Source of the DNA: Planctomycetota bacterium
GTDB lineage: Bacteria; Planctomycetota; UBA1135; GCA-002686595
Assembly: GCA_014238415.1 (NCBI GenBank)
Contig: JABABA010000001.1
Span: 186,001 to 250,000, forward strand
Length of the DNA stretch: 64,000 bases
Direction of reading: 5' to 3'
Part shown: piece after piece, positions 37,501 to 46,193 of the stretch
Layout: each line of letters begins with the position of its first letter
How positions within the stretch are numbered: the stretch's first letter is position 1
Program-made: the position numbers and the translations under genes
Notes under the pieces: model-generated
The model's input: only the letters and a program-made list of their open reading frames with translations
Told to the model about the DNA's origin: nothing
The model's database searches: none

Positions 37501-38027
37501 ACATCGGAGGTCTCGATTTTGTGGTGCGCATCAGCCGCAGCCACTCGATCTGGTGGGAGGTACTCGATGCCAATGGCGAGAACTTCCCCAATGGCCTGAT
37601 CAACAACCCGAGCTTCAATCCGCCGGTCCTTGAACCCCGCGCGGAACTGCGGCCGGTCGGCACCAGCATTCAAGCCTCCTTCCGTGGTGCAAGCGGTGTA
37701 ACTACCAGCCCCGGTCCGCCGCCGATCGAAACCGACCCCGCGTTCCAAGTGCGGGAGGCTGCGACCATGCTTGACCGGTATGGGGACCACTATGTGGACA
37801 CCTCTTCAATCTGTGACAACTCCATCGATCATGACGCCTTCAGCGCACTGACCGGTGTTCTGCAAGTCAACACACCGATCACTTTCACCGGAAACGACAG
37901 CTGGCAAGATGACGTGTCCCAAATCAACGGGTCCTTCTACTACCAGGTGCGACTGACCTTCACCTCAAATGCCACCAGCGGGATCTCGCCCTACCTGAGC
38001 GCATTTGGTATGACCTGGCAGCAGTGA
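34503..38027 (+). CDS. Giant surface lipoprotein with Ig-like/SbsA-type repeats
   Basis: An exported protein of 1174 aa. The N-terminus reads MTRQATSTTQST... FAMGGSLLALAVACNDT, a lipobox-like site at about residue 50 after a long basic n-region. M13 (34539) is a shorter alternative start. The mature part is all-beta, with repeated Big/SbsA_Ig-like units, recognisable by phrases such as AALQITFNDLLDPSTVNERSLRI and VSVRFSEPMASDTMEAF (the usual SbsA-like FSEPM motif), NPDDNGATDLAGNPL and DGALAFHP. The C-terminal third is Pro/Asn-rich with no recognised motif. It is probably anchored in the outer membrane and displayed outside. No enzymatic motif is visible. Confidence 0.68.
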   Translation: MTRQATSTTQSTMANATSTKHLPRPHGNSVRTLLSKFAMGGSLLALAVACNDTVTPTIITSNPGEVIVNPLNGRRVIVDQSYGGLTPDLRLERISWGRLVNVFALGAQPGDPKILTNVDLVIDPGVQTSAGFYELNSTTLTGKDELTILRTLDGGSQEESFNTLLRQLSEGLEPVADVGFITSGFFTAIPRNAALQITFNDLLDPSTVNERSLRILVGAPSTVPFESRIIVDPNHGDVLDTNHDGALAFHPTRVVLDLTISEVESFSTDPPLAPNAIGLPASITASVANLQLRIPTVINPILGQDVLVSNLTAHHIEAVGAGTVDYSDPLQPIMRNARSGGSEGLTGDAYNGFLIDNHPPSIVGVFDGTILQVPQQQTQQTQFIIPVMSFDSQNCAQQLFDGDVLVQGAVVAQVLQPSSAPLGPDIGSVRVELLQWPPAWGDNPSEWTSIAVQPVKIHSAWDADLDTGNEACFITLRPEALGAPENPTSQAHVSTKVSVRFSEPMASDTMEAFESLRLTRKSLSAPDFGSHDWVVAAILANTSLDSFELTPDLPLAHAAGSAEVYTFSMNPDDNGATDLAGNPLSSTLPEVPITLWTGGEAVVNGGRASRYTSHDEDLQIADPITAAFPYAEWGGEIVFQSALGIIRPRPVSRFMGVVAREPAETANGNPAYSGFSTVNAMPVNPTRVIDPLSRFGSKTQFIWRFMDVGFNIIERGPGLDVDDPTDDLYIPDPSTYNLDVEGLWWAPKSGTPVIDSFDVIEMRMSHGFFQPDEWVVGPPYIVPFADSGLVPTFTNNMLSGSEDPQRIVHTRDLGYIISPGELILVGTNTTLMPWPMNRTIPPSEHRYYTWRDTGLRTRGGPGNGGVDMQRWFETNPEINLPIQPPPGIVVCDDPMNPPVFHPFYSTEQIQSIALPLLVEVRCFSDLAASGANDFDTNIAPPPVYTGLQPYFRAFSTGGYPAGSDDAFIVNPDLQDFANGGFDSNSVPPGDPTPGLDNYVYIGGLDFVVRISRSHSIWWEVLDANGENFPNGLINNPSFNPPVLEPRAELRPVGTSIQASFRGASGVTTSPGPPPIETDPAFQVREAATMLDRYGDHYVDTSSICDNSIDHDAFSALTGVLQVNTPITFTGNDSWQDDVSQINGSFYYQVRLTFTSNATSGISPYLSAFGMTWQQ

Positions 38028-38070
38028 GATCAGAGCGGGATCTTGTGGTAGCCCACCAGGTTTCAACCTC

Positions 38071-38808
38071 TTAGAGATCACCGATCTGGTCGGAAACCCC
38101 CTGCACGGGGTCTTCCCAGACCTCAAGGTCTGTGAGTTGGTGTCGCTCGACACCCAGTAGCAAACACAGGCCCCCCAAGATGCCACTCCCCACCAGAGCC
38201 AGGGGGAGCCACCAAGGCAGCAAGCCCCCGGCCAGATGCTCTCGCACCTCGGCCATGGAGGTTGCGGGCACAGGCTTCAGTTGCACGTGCATCATCCAAC
38301 TGATCAGCAGAACTGTGTAGATTGGCCAGTAGTTACGAGCAAAGCGCGCTCTGACCGCTTGAAGTTTTGTGATGCGAAAGCGTGGGCTGAAGAGGTCGTC
38401 CGCAACAAGATCGCCCCAGCGCTCCACAGGGCTCGACAGGTCCCTCCGTAGGATAGGCGCGTAGAAGTTCTCCTCCAACAGGCGTACTCGGCTTCGCCAG
38501 ACATCTGCGAAGCGGAACCGGCGGGCCTCAAAGAGCAGAAACACCGTCACAATCGGGATCCCCACGAGGACAACCCAATGGCTGTGGGCACCCTCCCCAA
38601 ATGAAAATGTCAATAGGCCTGCACTTGTCAAGACCGCCCAATTGGTGGTGTTGTCCAAGCGCAGTCGCCACGCGTTCGCACGGTAGAGCTCGCCCCTGTA
38701 GAGGTGCACCAGGGCGGAAATATACTCGGAACGGGTCAAGGGTGAACTTTCATAGTCCACCCGATCGCGCGCACTTGGGCCATCCTGCTCAAATGTTGGG
38801 AAGGGCAT
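38071..38808 (-). CDS. DUF2270 membrane protein
   Basis: The protein (245 aa) has the DUF2270 signature: LYRGELYRANAWRLRLDNTTNWAVLTSAGLLTFSFG, EARRFRFADVWRSRVRLLEENFYAP, then a conserved Trp-rich region and paired helices (YWPIYTVLLISWMMHVQL; PLALVGSGILGGLCLLLG). Four membrane segments are visible. The family's function is unknown. It is convergent with the giant lipoprotein gene (43 bp between stops). Confidence 0.85.
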   Translation of the reverse strand: MPFPTFEQDGPSARDRVDYESSPLTRSEYISALVHLYRGELYRANAWRLRLDNTTNWAVLTSAGLLTFSFGEGAHSHWVVLVGIPIVTVFLLFEARRFRFADVWRSRVRLLEENFYAPILRRDLSSPVERWGDLVADDLFSPRFRITKLQAVRARFARNYWPIYTVLLISWMMHVQLKPVPATSMAEVREHLAGGLLPWWLPLALVGSGILGGLCLLLGVERHQLTDLEVWEDPVQGVSDQIGDL

Positions 38809-39011
38809 CGAGGGAGTCTAACCCCTGCACAGCACCGCTTCCATGTCGATCACAGATACCTGCAGCCGGAACCGAAATCCCTGGCGGGTGACCGCATCGA
38901 TGCTCCCCATAGAAGACCAGATGAGAGCAAGCAGCCTGAAGTAGACGATCGCCGAGGGCTACGATGCGAAAATCGTAACCCCCGGCGAGGGAGAACCATC
39001 CAGTTGGGGGC

Positions 39012-39875
39012 CTAGTGTCCTTGAGCTCGAAGCACCACAAGGGAGCTCTCGTGAGCGCTACTCAGGCGTCCGGCTCGCAGTTCCTCACGGGCAAGATCCT
39101 CGTAGTTCACATGCTCCTCGTCCTGAGTGAGCACGTCGAGGCGCGCTTCCTGACGGGTGCGGATCTTGGTGATGTGGCTGGAGATTTGGTCCAAACTGAC
39201 GGCATCCCAAGAGCGGATTTTCTCGATCGTCCGGTTGCGCTTCTCCATCAAGGTGATCATGCGGTCGTTGCGCGCAATCGAATCCACCTGACGCTCAAGC
39301 TGGCTGAGCTGAACCTGGAACTGAGCACGCTCAGACTCCAATTGCTGAACCATGCCGTCGAGCCGTTGCTCCTGTCCTTTTAGGACCTCAAGGTCCTGGA
39401 CAGCTTCTACAGCGCACCCTTGATTGGCCAGAATGATCTGCTCCAAGCTACGCTCGCGAGCACCTTGACGGCTGATTTGGGCTCGTAGTGTGCCGCCACT
39501 CAGGCTGGTGAGTTGGGCACCTGAGGCTTGCGACCGCAATTGAGCCAGGTCTTCGCCCGCTAGCACGACAACCCGATCCGAGACGGCCAGTTCCTCTTCG
39601 AGCTTGGAGATGTCCTCGCGCAAGTCTGCAAGATCCAGACGGACCTCGGCGATGCGCTCGGGGTACTCCTTCTCGATGGTCACCAGTTGACGCCGAATGG
39701 CGTTCGGGTCGTCCAGGTTGATGTCAATGACCTGGCTTACCCGGTCCTTGAATTGATGGGCCATTGCCGTTGCGCGGCCCGGGCCCGCGAGCAGGTAGGT
39801 GCCTCCAGCGATGGCGGTCACGGCCAGAAGCGAAAAAACGGCTGTCTTGGTGATTCCTTTGATGATGCGGAACAT
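39012..39875 (-). CDS. Membrane-anchored coiled-coil protein, function unknown
   Basis: The protein of 287 aa has one N-terminal membrane segment (TAVFSLLAVTAIAGGTYLL), then a long, nearly continuous heptad region: EKEYPERIAEVRLDLADLREDISKLEEELAVSDRV, LEQIILANQGCAVEAVQDLEVLKGQEQRLDGMVQQLESERAQFQVQLSQLERQV. No enzymatic motif. It resembles the single-pass coiled-coil proteins often seen beside ECF sigma factors in planctomycetes. It is divergent from the ECF gene, with 203 bp between starts (39876-40078), a region likely to contain both promoters. Confidence 0.65.
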   Translation of the reverse strand: MFRIIKGITKTAVFSLLAVTAIAGGTYLLAGPGRATAMAHQFKDRVSQVIDINLDDPNAIRRQLVTIEKEYPERIAEVRLDLADLREDISKLEEELAVSDRVVVLAGEDLAQLRSQASGAQLTSLSGGTLRAQISRQGARERSLEQIILANQGCAVEAVQDLEVLKGQEQRLDGMVQQLESERAQFQVQLSQLERQVDSIARNDRMITLMEKRNRTIEKIRSWDAVSLDQISSHITKIRTRQEARLDVLTQDEEHVNYEDLAREELRAGRLSSAHESSLVVLRAQGH

Positions 39876-40078
39876 GGTGGTCTGGTTCTCCAGGGCTAGT
39901 TGACTTGGCGGACAAAATAGGACCGCTCTGATGGTGCCATCCGGTCTGGAAAGGGCCTGGGGGCCCGATCTGGGGTGGCTGTCCCTCTTTCTGGGGAAAC
40001 GCGGCTGGGTCTTTCATCAGTTCCCCGGATTCCCACCCCCGGGAAGCAGTCACAGCCCCGGATGCGTATGCTGGGAGC

Positions 40079-40834
40079 ATGCATGATCTCACTACGCGGT
40101 TCGTCGGACGTCTGCGGGCCAGGGATCCGCAGGCCTGGTTCGAACTCTGGGAGACATTCGGACCGATTCTGAGGGCCCAACTGGCTCGCTGGGGCCGAGG
40201 GCGCATTGGCCCTGAAACGGTAGCTGACCTGTCCCAAGAGACTCTGACGGCACTTTCTTCGGCGATCGATCGCCACGACCCCTCCAAGGGGGCGCGCTTC
40301 AGCACCTGGCTCCTGGCGATCGCGAAATACACCCTGAGCGACGAAATGGACAAACGCTTTGCCCAAAAACGCGGTAGCGGGATCAAACCCCTGTCCCTCA
40401 GCCCCCAGGACGATGATGGACCCCGTTTTGACGTGGAAGGAGGCGAGCGCCCGGATCAAGAATATGAGGCCCAGGTATTTGAAGCCAAAGTGGACGCTGC
40501 TCTGCGCCAGGTGGAGCGCAGTGCAGGGTTTGAAGATTTCGAGGCCTTTCGGCAACGGGTCCTGGAGGGCCAGGGGGGGCGCGCCGTGGCCGCCGCCCTG
40601 GGCACCAGCGAAGCCACCATCAGCCGCCGAGCAGGGCGTGTACGGGAGGCTTTGCGGGGGGCCCTCAGCGATGTTTTCAGCAAATACAGCTTCACTGAGG
40701 AAGATTGGGACGAATTACCACGCAATGGATTGGAGCTGAATCCTAAGAAGGGGCAAGACGCTTCCTTTGACGAAGCCCTGGCCGAGGTCTGGCTGCGGGC
40801 AAGCCGGCGCCGCCAGCAGAAAGGAAGGTCCTGA
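40079..40834 (+). CDS. ECF-type RNA polymerase sigma factor (kinase-linked group)
   Basis: 251 aa. The sigma-2 region is visible: FVGRLRARDPQAWFELWETFGPILRAQLA, then ADLSQETLTALSSAIDRHDPSKGARFSTWLLAIAKYTLSDEMDKR, which includes the region 2.4-like helix (FSTWLLAIAKY). The sigma-4 helix-turn-helix is GGRAVAAALGTSEATISRRAGRVREALR. A C-terminal extension of about 60 residues (SKYSFTEEDWDELP...RRRQQKGRS) is present, as in ECF factors that lack a separate anti-sigma. The kinase starts 23 bp downstream in the same orientation, a layout established for planctomycete ECF groups whose activity is thought to be phosphorylation-controlled. Confidence in the class is good; regulon unknown. Confidence 0.85.
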   Translation: MHDLTTRFVGRLRARDPQAWFELWETFGPILRAQLARWGRGRIGPETVADLSQETLTALSSAIDRHDPSKGARFSTWLLAIAKYTLSDEMDKRFAQKRGSGIKPLSLSPQDDDGPRFDVEGGERPDQEYEAQVFEAKVDAALRQVERSAGFEDFEAFRQRVLEGQGGRAVAAALGTSEATISRRAGRVREALRGALSDVFSKYSFTEEDWDELPRNGLELNPKKGQDASFDEALAEVWLRASRRRQQKGRS

Positions 40835-40857
40835 CGACCTAAGCAACGGCACTCCCA

Positions 40858-42939
40858 ATGAACGTGATCGGCGGCGGAATCCTGCTCCTCTTCTTCTTGG
40901 CCGTGATGGCCGTGATCCTACCGGCGATCCTGGTTTGGGTCGCTGTGCGCTTGGTTGGACTGGTGTTTCGCATATTTGGGATGAGCAACCGCACACTCCG
41001 TCACGGGGGCGGAAATCTGATGCGCTTCGTCAAGGGCATGCTCAACGATGCCTTGAGTCTGGTCAGCGGTCTGGTGGCCGCCATCTTGGCTCTGGCCATG
41101 GGACTGACCAACATCCTTCTCCTACGGGGCCGAACGGTACGTCATTACTTTGCCGCGCTGGAGGACGAATTGGTGGCAGTCGTGCAATGCGCGTACCGTC
41201 TGATCCTGGGACACCCCCTGCGGCTGCTCGGAATGGGGCCTGCTCTCGCGAATCTGGAAGAGCGCATGCCTCAAATGTTGGCCGGACCAAGAAACCTTGA
41301 GACCCAGGGGCACGACGTGCCCATGCCCCAAACCACGAACAGCACCCCGGGTGAATTCGAAGGCTATCGCGTCCTCAGCCAACTACCTCCGGGAGGCTCA
41401 GGAGCCCTGCTACATGTGGCCCGGGCCACCCCAGAGAAGGCCTCGGAACTCCGGAGCAGAGGAGTTTCCGTTCCCGACCGTGTGGTGATCAAGGCGTTCT
41501 CCCTCGATACCGGATCCACCCTGCCGCAAATCGTGCGCGAGAGCCGTGCCCTTGAAGCCGCTGGTCGGCTGGGCCTGGTGTTGGAACATCGTTTGGATGA
41601 ATCTTCATTCCACTACGTGATGCCATTCATGGCCGGGGACACCCTCGATGTGACCGCCAAGCGCCTGCACGAGCGCTCCGACGATGATGGCCTGCAACAT
41701 GGAGATCTGCAGGATGCGATAGGTCACGCGTACGACCTGACCCGCATCCTTGCTCGTTTTCATTCAGAAGGACTTTGGCACAAGGACATCAAACCAAGCA
41801 ACCTGATCGTTGGACCTACTGGCCTGCAAGTGGTGGACCTCGGCCTGGTCACGCCCCTCGCCTCAGCCATGACCTTGACCACCCACGGTACCGAGTACTA
41901 CCGCGACCCTGAACTTGTACGCCTGGCGATGAAAGGAGTCAAAGTACACCAGGTTGACGGAGCCAAGTTCGACATCTACGGCAGCGGCGCTGTGCTCTAC
42001 ACCCTGCTCGAAAACTCGTTTCCAGCCCACGGCAGCCTCTCGCGCTTCAATCGCCCCAGCCCCAAGGCCCTTCAATTCGTGGTACGCAAGGCAATGGCTG
42101 ACATGGACTCGCGCTATAGCGCAGCAGCCCACATGAGTCAGGATCTGGAATACCTGCTGAAGGCAGAAGATGTATGGAGTGTGCTGCCTGCGGACTTGCC
42201 GTCCTATCGCGGCGGCCTTGCCACGCCGATGGAGGTGTCCCACCGGGCACCCGCCACCGCCCAGGCCCCCTATCGCACAATGGGTGGAAGCGACTGGGCC
42301 GCAGTCCCTTCCGAGCCGGATGACCTGGGACCAGTCACTCGGGCAGCCCAGGCAGCCGGATGGAACTCCCCTACTCCACAGGGCCAACGGCATTTGGGCC
42401 GTACGGCACGACGCCGCAAGCGCCGCGGCCCCTTCAAGGCCCTTGCCTTGGCGGTGATGGGGCTTCTCTCCATTACATTCTACGGGGCGAGATTCACCAG
42501 TTTATTCAACAACCCTGGAGTGAGCGATAGTGCCGCCCAGGCCTCGGACCTGAGATTGCGCCCCACGGCTGACCTGTCCAACCCGGACCTGACCGTGATC
42601 TTGGCAGAGCTCAACAAGCTATCTCCCCAGTCCCTGGTCCTCGTGACCGGGCCCAACAGGACCAGCGCACGCCCCCTGCGCGAGGAAATCTCAAGAGCAG
42701 GTCTCACGCCGGTTGCCAACGACGCCAGCCTGTCCAGCGAAACGAGTCGCAATTGGATTGCTGGCGCCCAGGTCCAGAGGGGCAGCTCAACATGCGATGA
42801 CCCCGCTGCCCGGGTGCGCCTGATTGCCTGGCAGAAGGTATCCGCGCCTGAGTTGGACGCCCTCGTCTGGTTGACAGGGGAGGACCTGAGCCGCACCGAA
42901 GTACTGCTCTTCAAGGCCGCCCAAGGCAGCGAGGATTAG
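40858..42939 (+). CDS. Membrane-associated Ser/Thr protein kinase
   Basis: Hanks-type kinase (693 aa) with membrane segments at both ends. Two or three N-terminal hydrophobic segments (LLLFFLAVMAVILPAILVWVAVRLVG; SLVSGLVAAILALAMGLTNILLL) precede a kinase domain at about 165-440: Lys of VVIKAFS, catalytic loop HKDIKPSNL at about 307, VVDLGLVTP (DLG for DFG), GTEYYRDPEL and DIYGSGAVLYTLL. A proline-rich linker follows, then a further TM segment (ALALAVMGLLSITFYGARF, about 525) and a C-terminal periplasmic domain (about 550-693) of unknown role, possibly a sensor. It sits 23 bp after the ECF gene and probably regulates it. The catalytic residues are present, so it should be active. Confidence 0.88.
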   Translation: MNVIGGGILLLFFLAVMAVILPAILVWVAVRLVGLVFRIFGMSNRTLRHGGGNLMRFVKGMLNDALSLVSGLVAAILALAMGLTNILLLRGRTVRHYFAALEDELVAVVQCAYRLILGHPLRLLGMGPALANLEERMPQMLAGPRNLETQGHDVPMPQTTNSTPGEFEGYRVLSQLPPGGSGALLHVARATPEKASELRSRGVSVPDRVVIKAFSLDTGSTLPQIVRESRALEAAGRLGLVLEHRLDESSFHYVMPFMAGDTLDVTAKRLHERSDDDGLQHGDLQDAIGHAYDLTRILARFHSEGLWHKDIKPSNLIVGPTGLQVVDLGLVTPLASAMTLTTHGTEYYRDPELVRLAMKGVKVHQVDGAKFDIYGSGAVLYTLLENSFPAHGSLSRFNRPSPKALQFVVRKAMADMDSRYSAAAHMSQDLEYLLKAEDVWSVLPADLPSYRGGLATPMEVSHRAPATAQAPYRTMGGSDWAAVPSEPDDLGPVTRAAQAAGWNSPTPQGQRHLGRTARRRKRRGPFKALALAVMGLLSITFYGARFTSLFNNPGVSDSAAQASDLRLRPTADLSNPDLTVILAELNKLSPQSLVLVTGPNRTSARPLREEISRAGLTPVANDASLSSETSRNWIAGAQVQRGSSTCDDPAARVRLIAWQKVSAPELDALVWLTGEDLSRTEVLLFKAAQGSED

Positions 42940-42984
42940 AGAATCAGGTCCAAACCAAGGGAGCATCTGTTCTATCCTGTCACC

Positions 42985-43407
42985 ATGAGCTATGAAACAA
43001 TTCTCCCCACGGGTGCAAGCACCCGCTTGACCTCCGGCTGGGTCTACCTCGACGTGCGTAGCAGCGAGGAGTATGAAGAGGGCCATCCTCCCGGCGCATA
43101 CAACATCCCAGTGGCATTCATGAGTCCAGCGGGCATGGAACCCAACGAGACCTTCCTCTCCGTAGTGCAGCGACACTTCCCCTCGGACACACGCTTCGTG
43201 GTGGGCTGCAAGGCTGGAGGGCGCTCGGCCATGGCCTGTGAAATCATGGAGCAGGGTGGCTATGAATCCCTTGCCAACATGGACGGCGGCTACCACGGCA
43301 GACCGGACGGTATGGGAGGCATCGCCGTCCCTGGCTGGGCCGCTTGCGGTCTGGATCAGAGCGTCACCCCCGAGCCAGGACGGACCTGGGCCGAACTCTC
43401 CGGCTAG
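42985..43407 (+). CDS. Rhodanese-domain protein
   Basis: The protein of 140 aa is a single rhodanese domain: YLDVRSSEEYEEGHPPGAYNIPVAFM, then VVGCKAGGRSAMACEIMEQGGYESLANMDGGYHGR. The active-site Cys lies in CKAGGRS, so sulfurtransferase activity is expected. No signal peptide. The gene starts 45 bp after the kinase and overlaps the stop of the convergent HAD gene by 4 bp. Confidence 0.92.
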   Translation: MSYETILPTGASTRLTSGWVYLDVRSSEEYEEGHPPGAYNIPVAFMSPAGMEPNETFLSVVQRHFPSDTRFVVGCKAGGRSAMACEIMEQGGYESLANMDGGYHGRPDGMGGIAVPGWAACGLDQSVTPEPGRTWAELSG

Positions 43408-44075
43408 AGCCCAAGCCCTACAAGTGGCAGCACTTCCTGCAAGCGAGCAATGGATTCGGTTCCGGGGCCCAGCAAGCGGAACTGCATGCCTGCGTTCCGC
43501 GCTCCAGCCCCGTCCGCATCGTCCCGATCCCCCACCACCAGCACCTCTTCGGGTGCCACGCCCAGGACCTGCGCCAGATACAGATAGCCTCTGGGGTCTG
43601 GCTTGAAGGCTCCCACCTCTTCGCTGGTGGCGCAGCACGAGGCTTGCACCCATTGGTCCACGTCCAGAGCCTTGAGCTTGTCTCGCACCGGATGGTCGCT
43701 GAAGACTCCAACCCTTACATTTCCCGCCCGCAAGGCCTGCAGAGTTGAACACAGATCCACACGGGCACACTTTGAAAGATGGCGCAGGGGGCGCTGCTCC
43801 AACCACTCATGCGCGCAACTCTGTATCTGCTCCTGGGACATCCCCGAGCGCCGGGCAGCGCGAGCAAGATGCTCTCTGGCGAGTTGCTCCCCAGTGGCGA
43901 ACCGCTCACCGCGCAAGTCCTCCCGCTCTTGACGCCAGGCCCCAATGACGCGGGGCAGCCTGAGCCCCAGCCGCAGAGTACCAAGCCCCAGCTCGATCAA
44001 CATGCGCCGGCGCAGGGGACCCTCATGATAGAGGGTTCCGTCGAGATCAAAAATCACGGCCCTTGCCTGAGTCAT
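43404..44075 (-). CDS. HAD-superfamily hydrolase
   Basis: The protein (223 aa) has all HAD motifs: VIFDLDGTLYHEG (motif I nucleophile Asp), VGVFSDHPVRDK (motif II Ser), FKPDPRGYLYLAQVLGVAPEEVLVVGDRDDADGAGARNAGM (motif III Lys and motif IV acids). The helical cap (about 20-120) is of C1 type. Substrate unknown; many relatives are phosphoglycolate phosphatase-like. It overlaps the flippase gene by 4 bp (ATGA), so translation is coupled, and the pair is led by FkbM, suggesting a role in surface-glycan or sugar-phosphate metabolism. Confidence 0.88.
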   Translation of the reverse strand: MTQARAVIFDLDGTLYHEGPLRRRMLIELGLGTLRLGLRLPRVIGAWRQEREDLRGERFATGEQLAREHLARAARRSGMSQEQIQSCAHEWLEQRPLRHLSKCARVDLCSTLQALRAGNVRVGVFSDHPVRDKLKALDVDQWVQASCCATSEEVGAFKPDPRGYLYLAQVLGVAPEEVLVVGDRDDADGAGARNAGMQFRLLGPGTESIARLQEVLPLVGLGL

Positions 44076-45424
44076 GCGGGCGCCTCACTCGTGCGATCAC
44101 GACGGAACCACAAGGCGGCATAGCCAACATGGGTCAGACTCCACAAGAAGGTGAACGACAAGCCCACCGCCGCGCCGTAGTCAGGCCAGCGCATACAGGC
44201 CAACACCAGGACACTCGTATTGACAACCAAGCCCACCAGCGACAGGAGAATGGCCATCCGCAGCTGACCGGTTACCAGGTAGAAGGTGTCATTGGCCACC
44301 GAGAAACCAACCACCACTGTGCCTGGCAGGAGAATCAAGAAGGAGATCCAAACCGGGTGGTGGAACGCGTATGGCAGGAAGGCCCTGATAGCCCAAGGGA
44401 GCACCAGAGTCAAAAGACCCAAACCGCTGGCAATCAACAGGCCTGAACCCAAGGTGGCACGCCAATAGACCCGGCGCAGCGTGGCTCGGTCACGAACTTC
44501 GGTCAACCCACTGAGCACGGGCAAAGCAGTGCGACTGATCCCCTTCATGAACATGCGGCTCACATCAACCAGGCGTTGGGCGATACGCAGGAAGGCCACC
44601 CACTGAGGACTGGAAAAACGGCCAAGGATCAGAGCGGGGAGGACCTGCACCGCCAGGGCGTCGATGTTGCGAACGATGCCCATCTTGATTCCCAATCGCA
44701 GGCCCATCGTCCAGGGCACACGAACCGCAGCCCGAAGAATTTCCCCCATGCCCGGAAGATCCTGGGCAGAGGCCAGACGCTCGCGCTTGAAGACCCTCAA
44801 GGCAACCAGGGAACCGAGAGCCGAAGCACTCACAGTACCGATGGCTGGGCCTACTGCGCTGCCGGTCAAGAGAGCACCTATCACAACCAAGACCACCCGC
44901 AAAACTTCCTGGGCGTTCTCCACCCGCGTCACCGCCAGCATCCGGCGGGCACCCTCCAATCCGGCCAGGGCCACAACCCGGGGCAACTCCAATAGGGGTG
45001 AAAGAGCCAGGATAGACGCGCAAAACGCAATTCTTTGCACATCCGCGCCGGGATCGGTGGTCCACCAACCCAGGGCCAGGGGCAGGAGCCAGGTCCCCGT
45101 GGCAAGGGTCAGAAAGCCGAGCGGGACGCCGCTCTTGAACAGATAGGCCAACCACCGCACGGCCCCCTCACGGTCCTGCTTCGCCAGACATTGGGAGACC
45201 TGACTGATGGTCACTGGATAGAGACCAAGGTTCATGCAGAACCAAAGCAGCGAGTACGCGGCGATGGCGATGTAGAACTCACCCTGGCGGTGAGCCCCCA
45301 GAACATGGGTAAGAGCCACGGTCCCCAGAAATGCCAATCCGGAAATAGTCAAACTGCCTGCCTGCAGAACCGTGGAGTCCCGAACAAAACGACTCGCCAG
45401 CAACCGCCTCAGCATAGGCCGCAC
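44072..45424 (-). CDS. Polysaccharide/oligosaccharide flippase (MATE/Wzx-like)
   Basis: The protein (450 aa) has about 12 hydrophobic segments arranged in the MATE-like pattern of Wzx/MurJ/MviN flippases: FVRDSTVLQAGSLTISGLAFLGTVALTHVLGAHRQGEFYIAIAAYSLLW at the N-terminus and repeated GLG/LLP-rich helices throughout, ending in a basic cytoplasmic tail (WFRRDRTSEAPA). It presumably moves lipid-linked oligosaccharides across the inner membrane. It sits 2 bp downstream of FkbM and overlaps the HAD start. Confidence 0.83.
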   Translation of the reverse strand: MRPMLRRLLASRFVRDSTVLQAGSLTISGLAFLGTVALTHVLGAHRQGEFYIAIAAYSLLWFCMNLGLYPVTISQVSQCLAKQDREGAVRWLAYLFKSGVPLGFLTLATGTWLLPLALGWWTTDPGADVQRIAFCASILALSPLLELPRVVALAGLEGARRMLAVTRVENAQEVLRVVLVVIGALLTGSAVGPAIGTVSASALGSLVALRVFKRERLASAQDLPGMGEILRAAVRVPWTMGLRLGIKMGIVRNIDALAVQVLPALILGRFSSPQWVAFLRIAQRLVDVSRMFMKGISRTALPVLSGLTEVRDRATLRRVYWRATLGSGLLIASGLGLLTLVLPWAIRAFLPYAFHHPVWISFLILLPGTVVVGFSVANDTFYLVTGQLRMAILLSLVGLVVNTSVLVLACMRWPDYGAAVGLSFTFLWSLTHVGYAALWFRRDRTSEAPA

Positions 45425-45426
45425 CC

Positions 45427-46173
45427 TCAGACCTGTTGAACTGGAAGAAAGAGAATATCGTCGACCTTGGCCATGCTGGAGAGGTCTTGACGCTGATAGC
45501 CCAGTTCAAACAGGCGTTCCACGACCTCGGCCTGCTCGTCCCAATGGGGATGGTATTCCTGTTCCAACAACTCGGACAGGATCACAGGCAGGCAATCCGT
45601 ACGCTCCAAGAAAGGCAACATACCTCGCAGAACTGCATAGTCAAAGCCTTCGGTATCTGTCTTGATGAAGTCCACTCGCTCGATGCCGTGCTCGCGCGCA
45701 AAAGCGTCCCAGGTTATGCACTCAATCAACTCTTCGTCAATCACTGTGTCGGGACGCACCATGGCATTGTCGCGCCGATCAAACATGATCTCGGGCAGGA
45801 CCGAATTGGCGCCGTAGTTATGTCGGGCTTTGTAGATCGGACGCTGCTCCTGACTGTCGGAAAGCGCCAGCCGGTGAAGCTCCACCCGCTCGTCCCCATC
45901 AAAGCGCTGCCTGCAGGCCTCATGGTAGCGCGCAACCGGTTCGAATTGGATCACCCGGGCCGATGGCCGTTCACGCAACAAGGCCTCACTGAAGAGACCC
46001 ACATTTGCCCCCACATCCAAGACCAGAGCGTCCGCAGGCACGTGAGGCAAAATGCGCTGAAGCTCCCGATGCACCACTTCAGCATGGGCATCGGCCCACT
46101 CATCGAGGGTCTTGGCGCGGGGCTGGGTCAAGGTTTTGAACCGCCGCAGGAAGCTCAGCAGGATGTTGGCCAT
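45427..46173 (-). CDS. FkbM-family SAM methyltransferase
   Basis: The protein of 248 aa has the FkbM pattern: VLDVGANVGLFSEALLRERPSARVIQFEP (SAM motif I plus acidic loop), VELHRLALSD, the central YGANSVLPEI, VDFIKTDTEGFDYAVLRGMLPFL (FkbM hallmark D-TEG) and LSELLEQEYHPHW. It likely methylates a sugar of an O-antigen or similar glycan. It leads the three-gene operon FkbM-flippase-HAD. Upstream (46194-46225), CAAAGGGGATG is repeated at a 21-bp period, a possible operator; see findings. Confidence 0.9.
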   Translation of the reverse strand: MANILLSFLRRFKTLTQPRAKTLDEWADAHAEVVHRELQRILPHVPADALVLDVGANVGLFSEALLRERPSARVIQFEPVARYHEACRQRFDGDERVELHRLALSDSQEQRPIYKARHNYGANSVLPEIMFDRRDNAMVRPDTVIDEELIECITWDAFAREHGIERVDFIKTDTEGFDYAVLRGMLPFLERTDCLPVILSELLEQEYHPHWDEQAEVVERLFELGYQRQDLSSMAKVDDILFLPVQQV

Positions 46174-46193
46174 GGGTCCCCTATTTATCGTCC

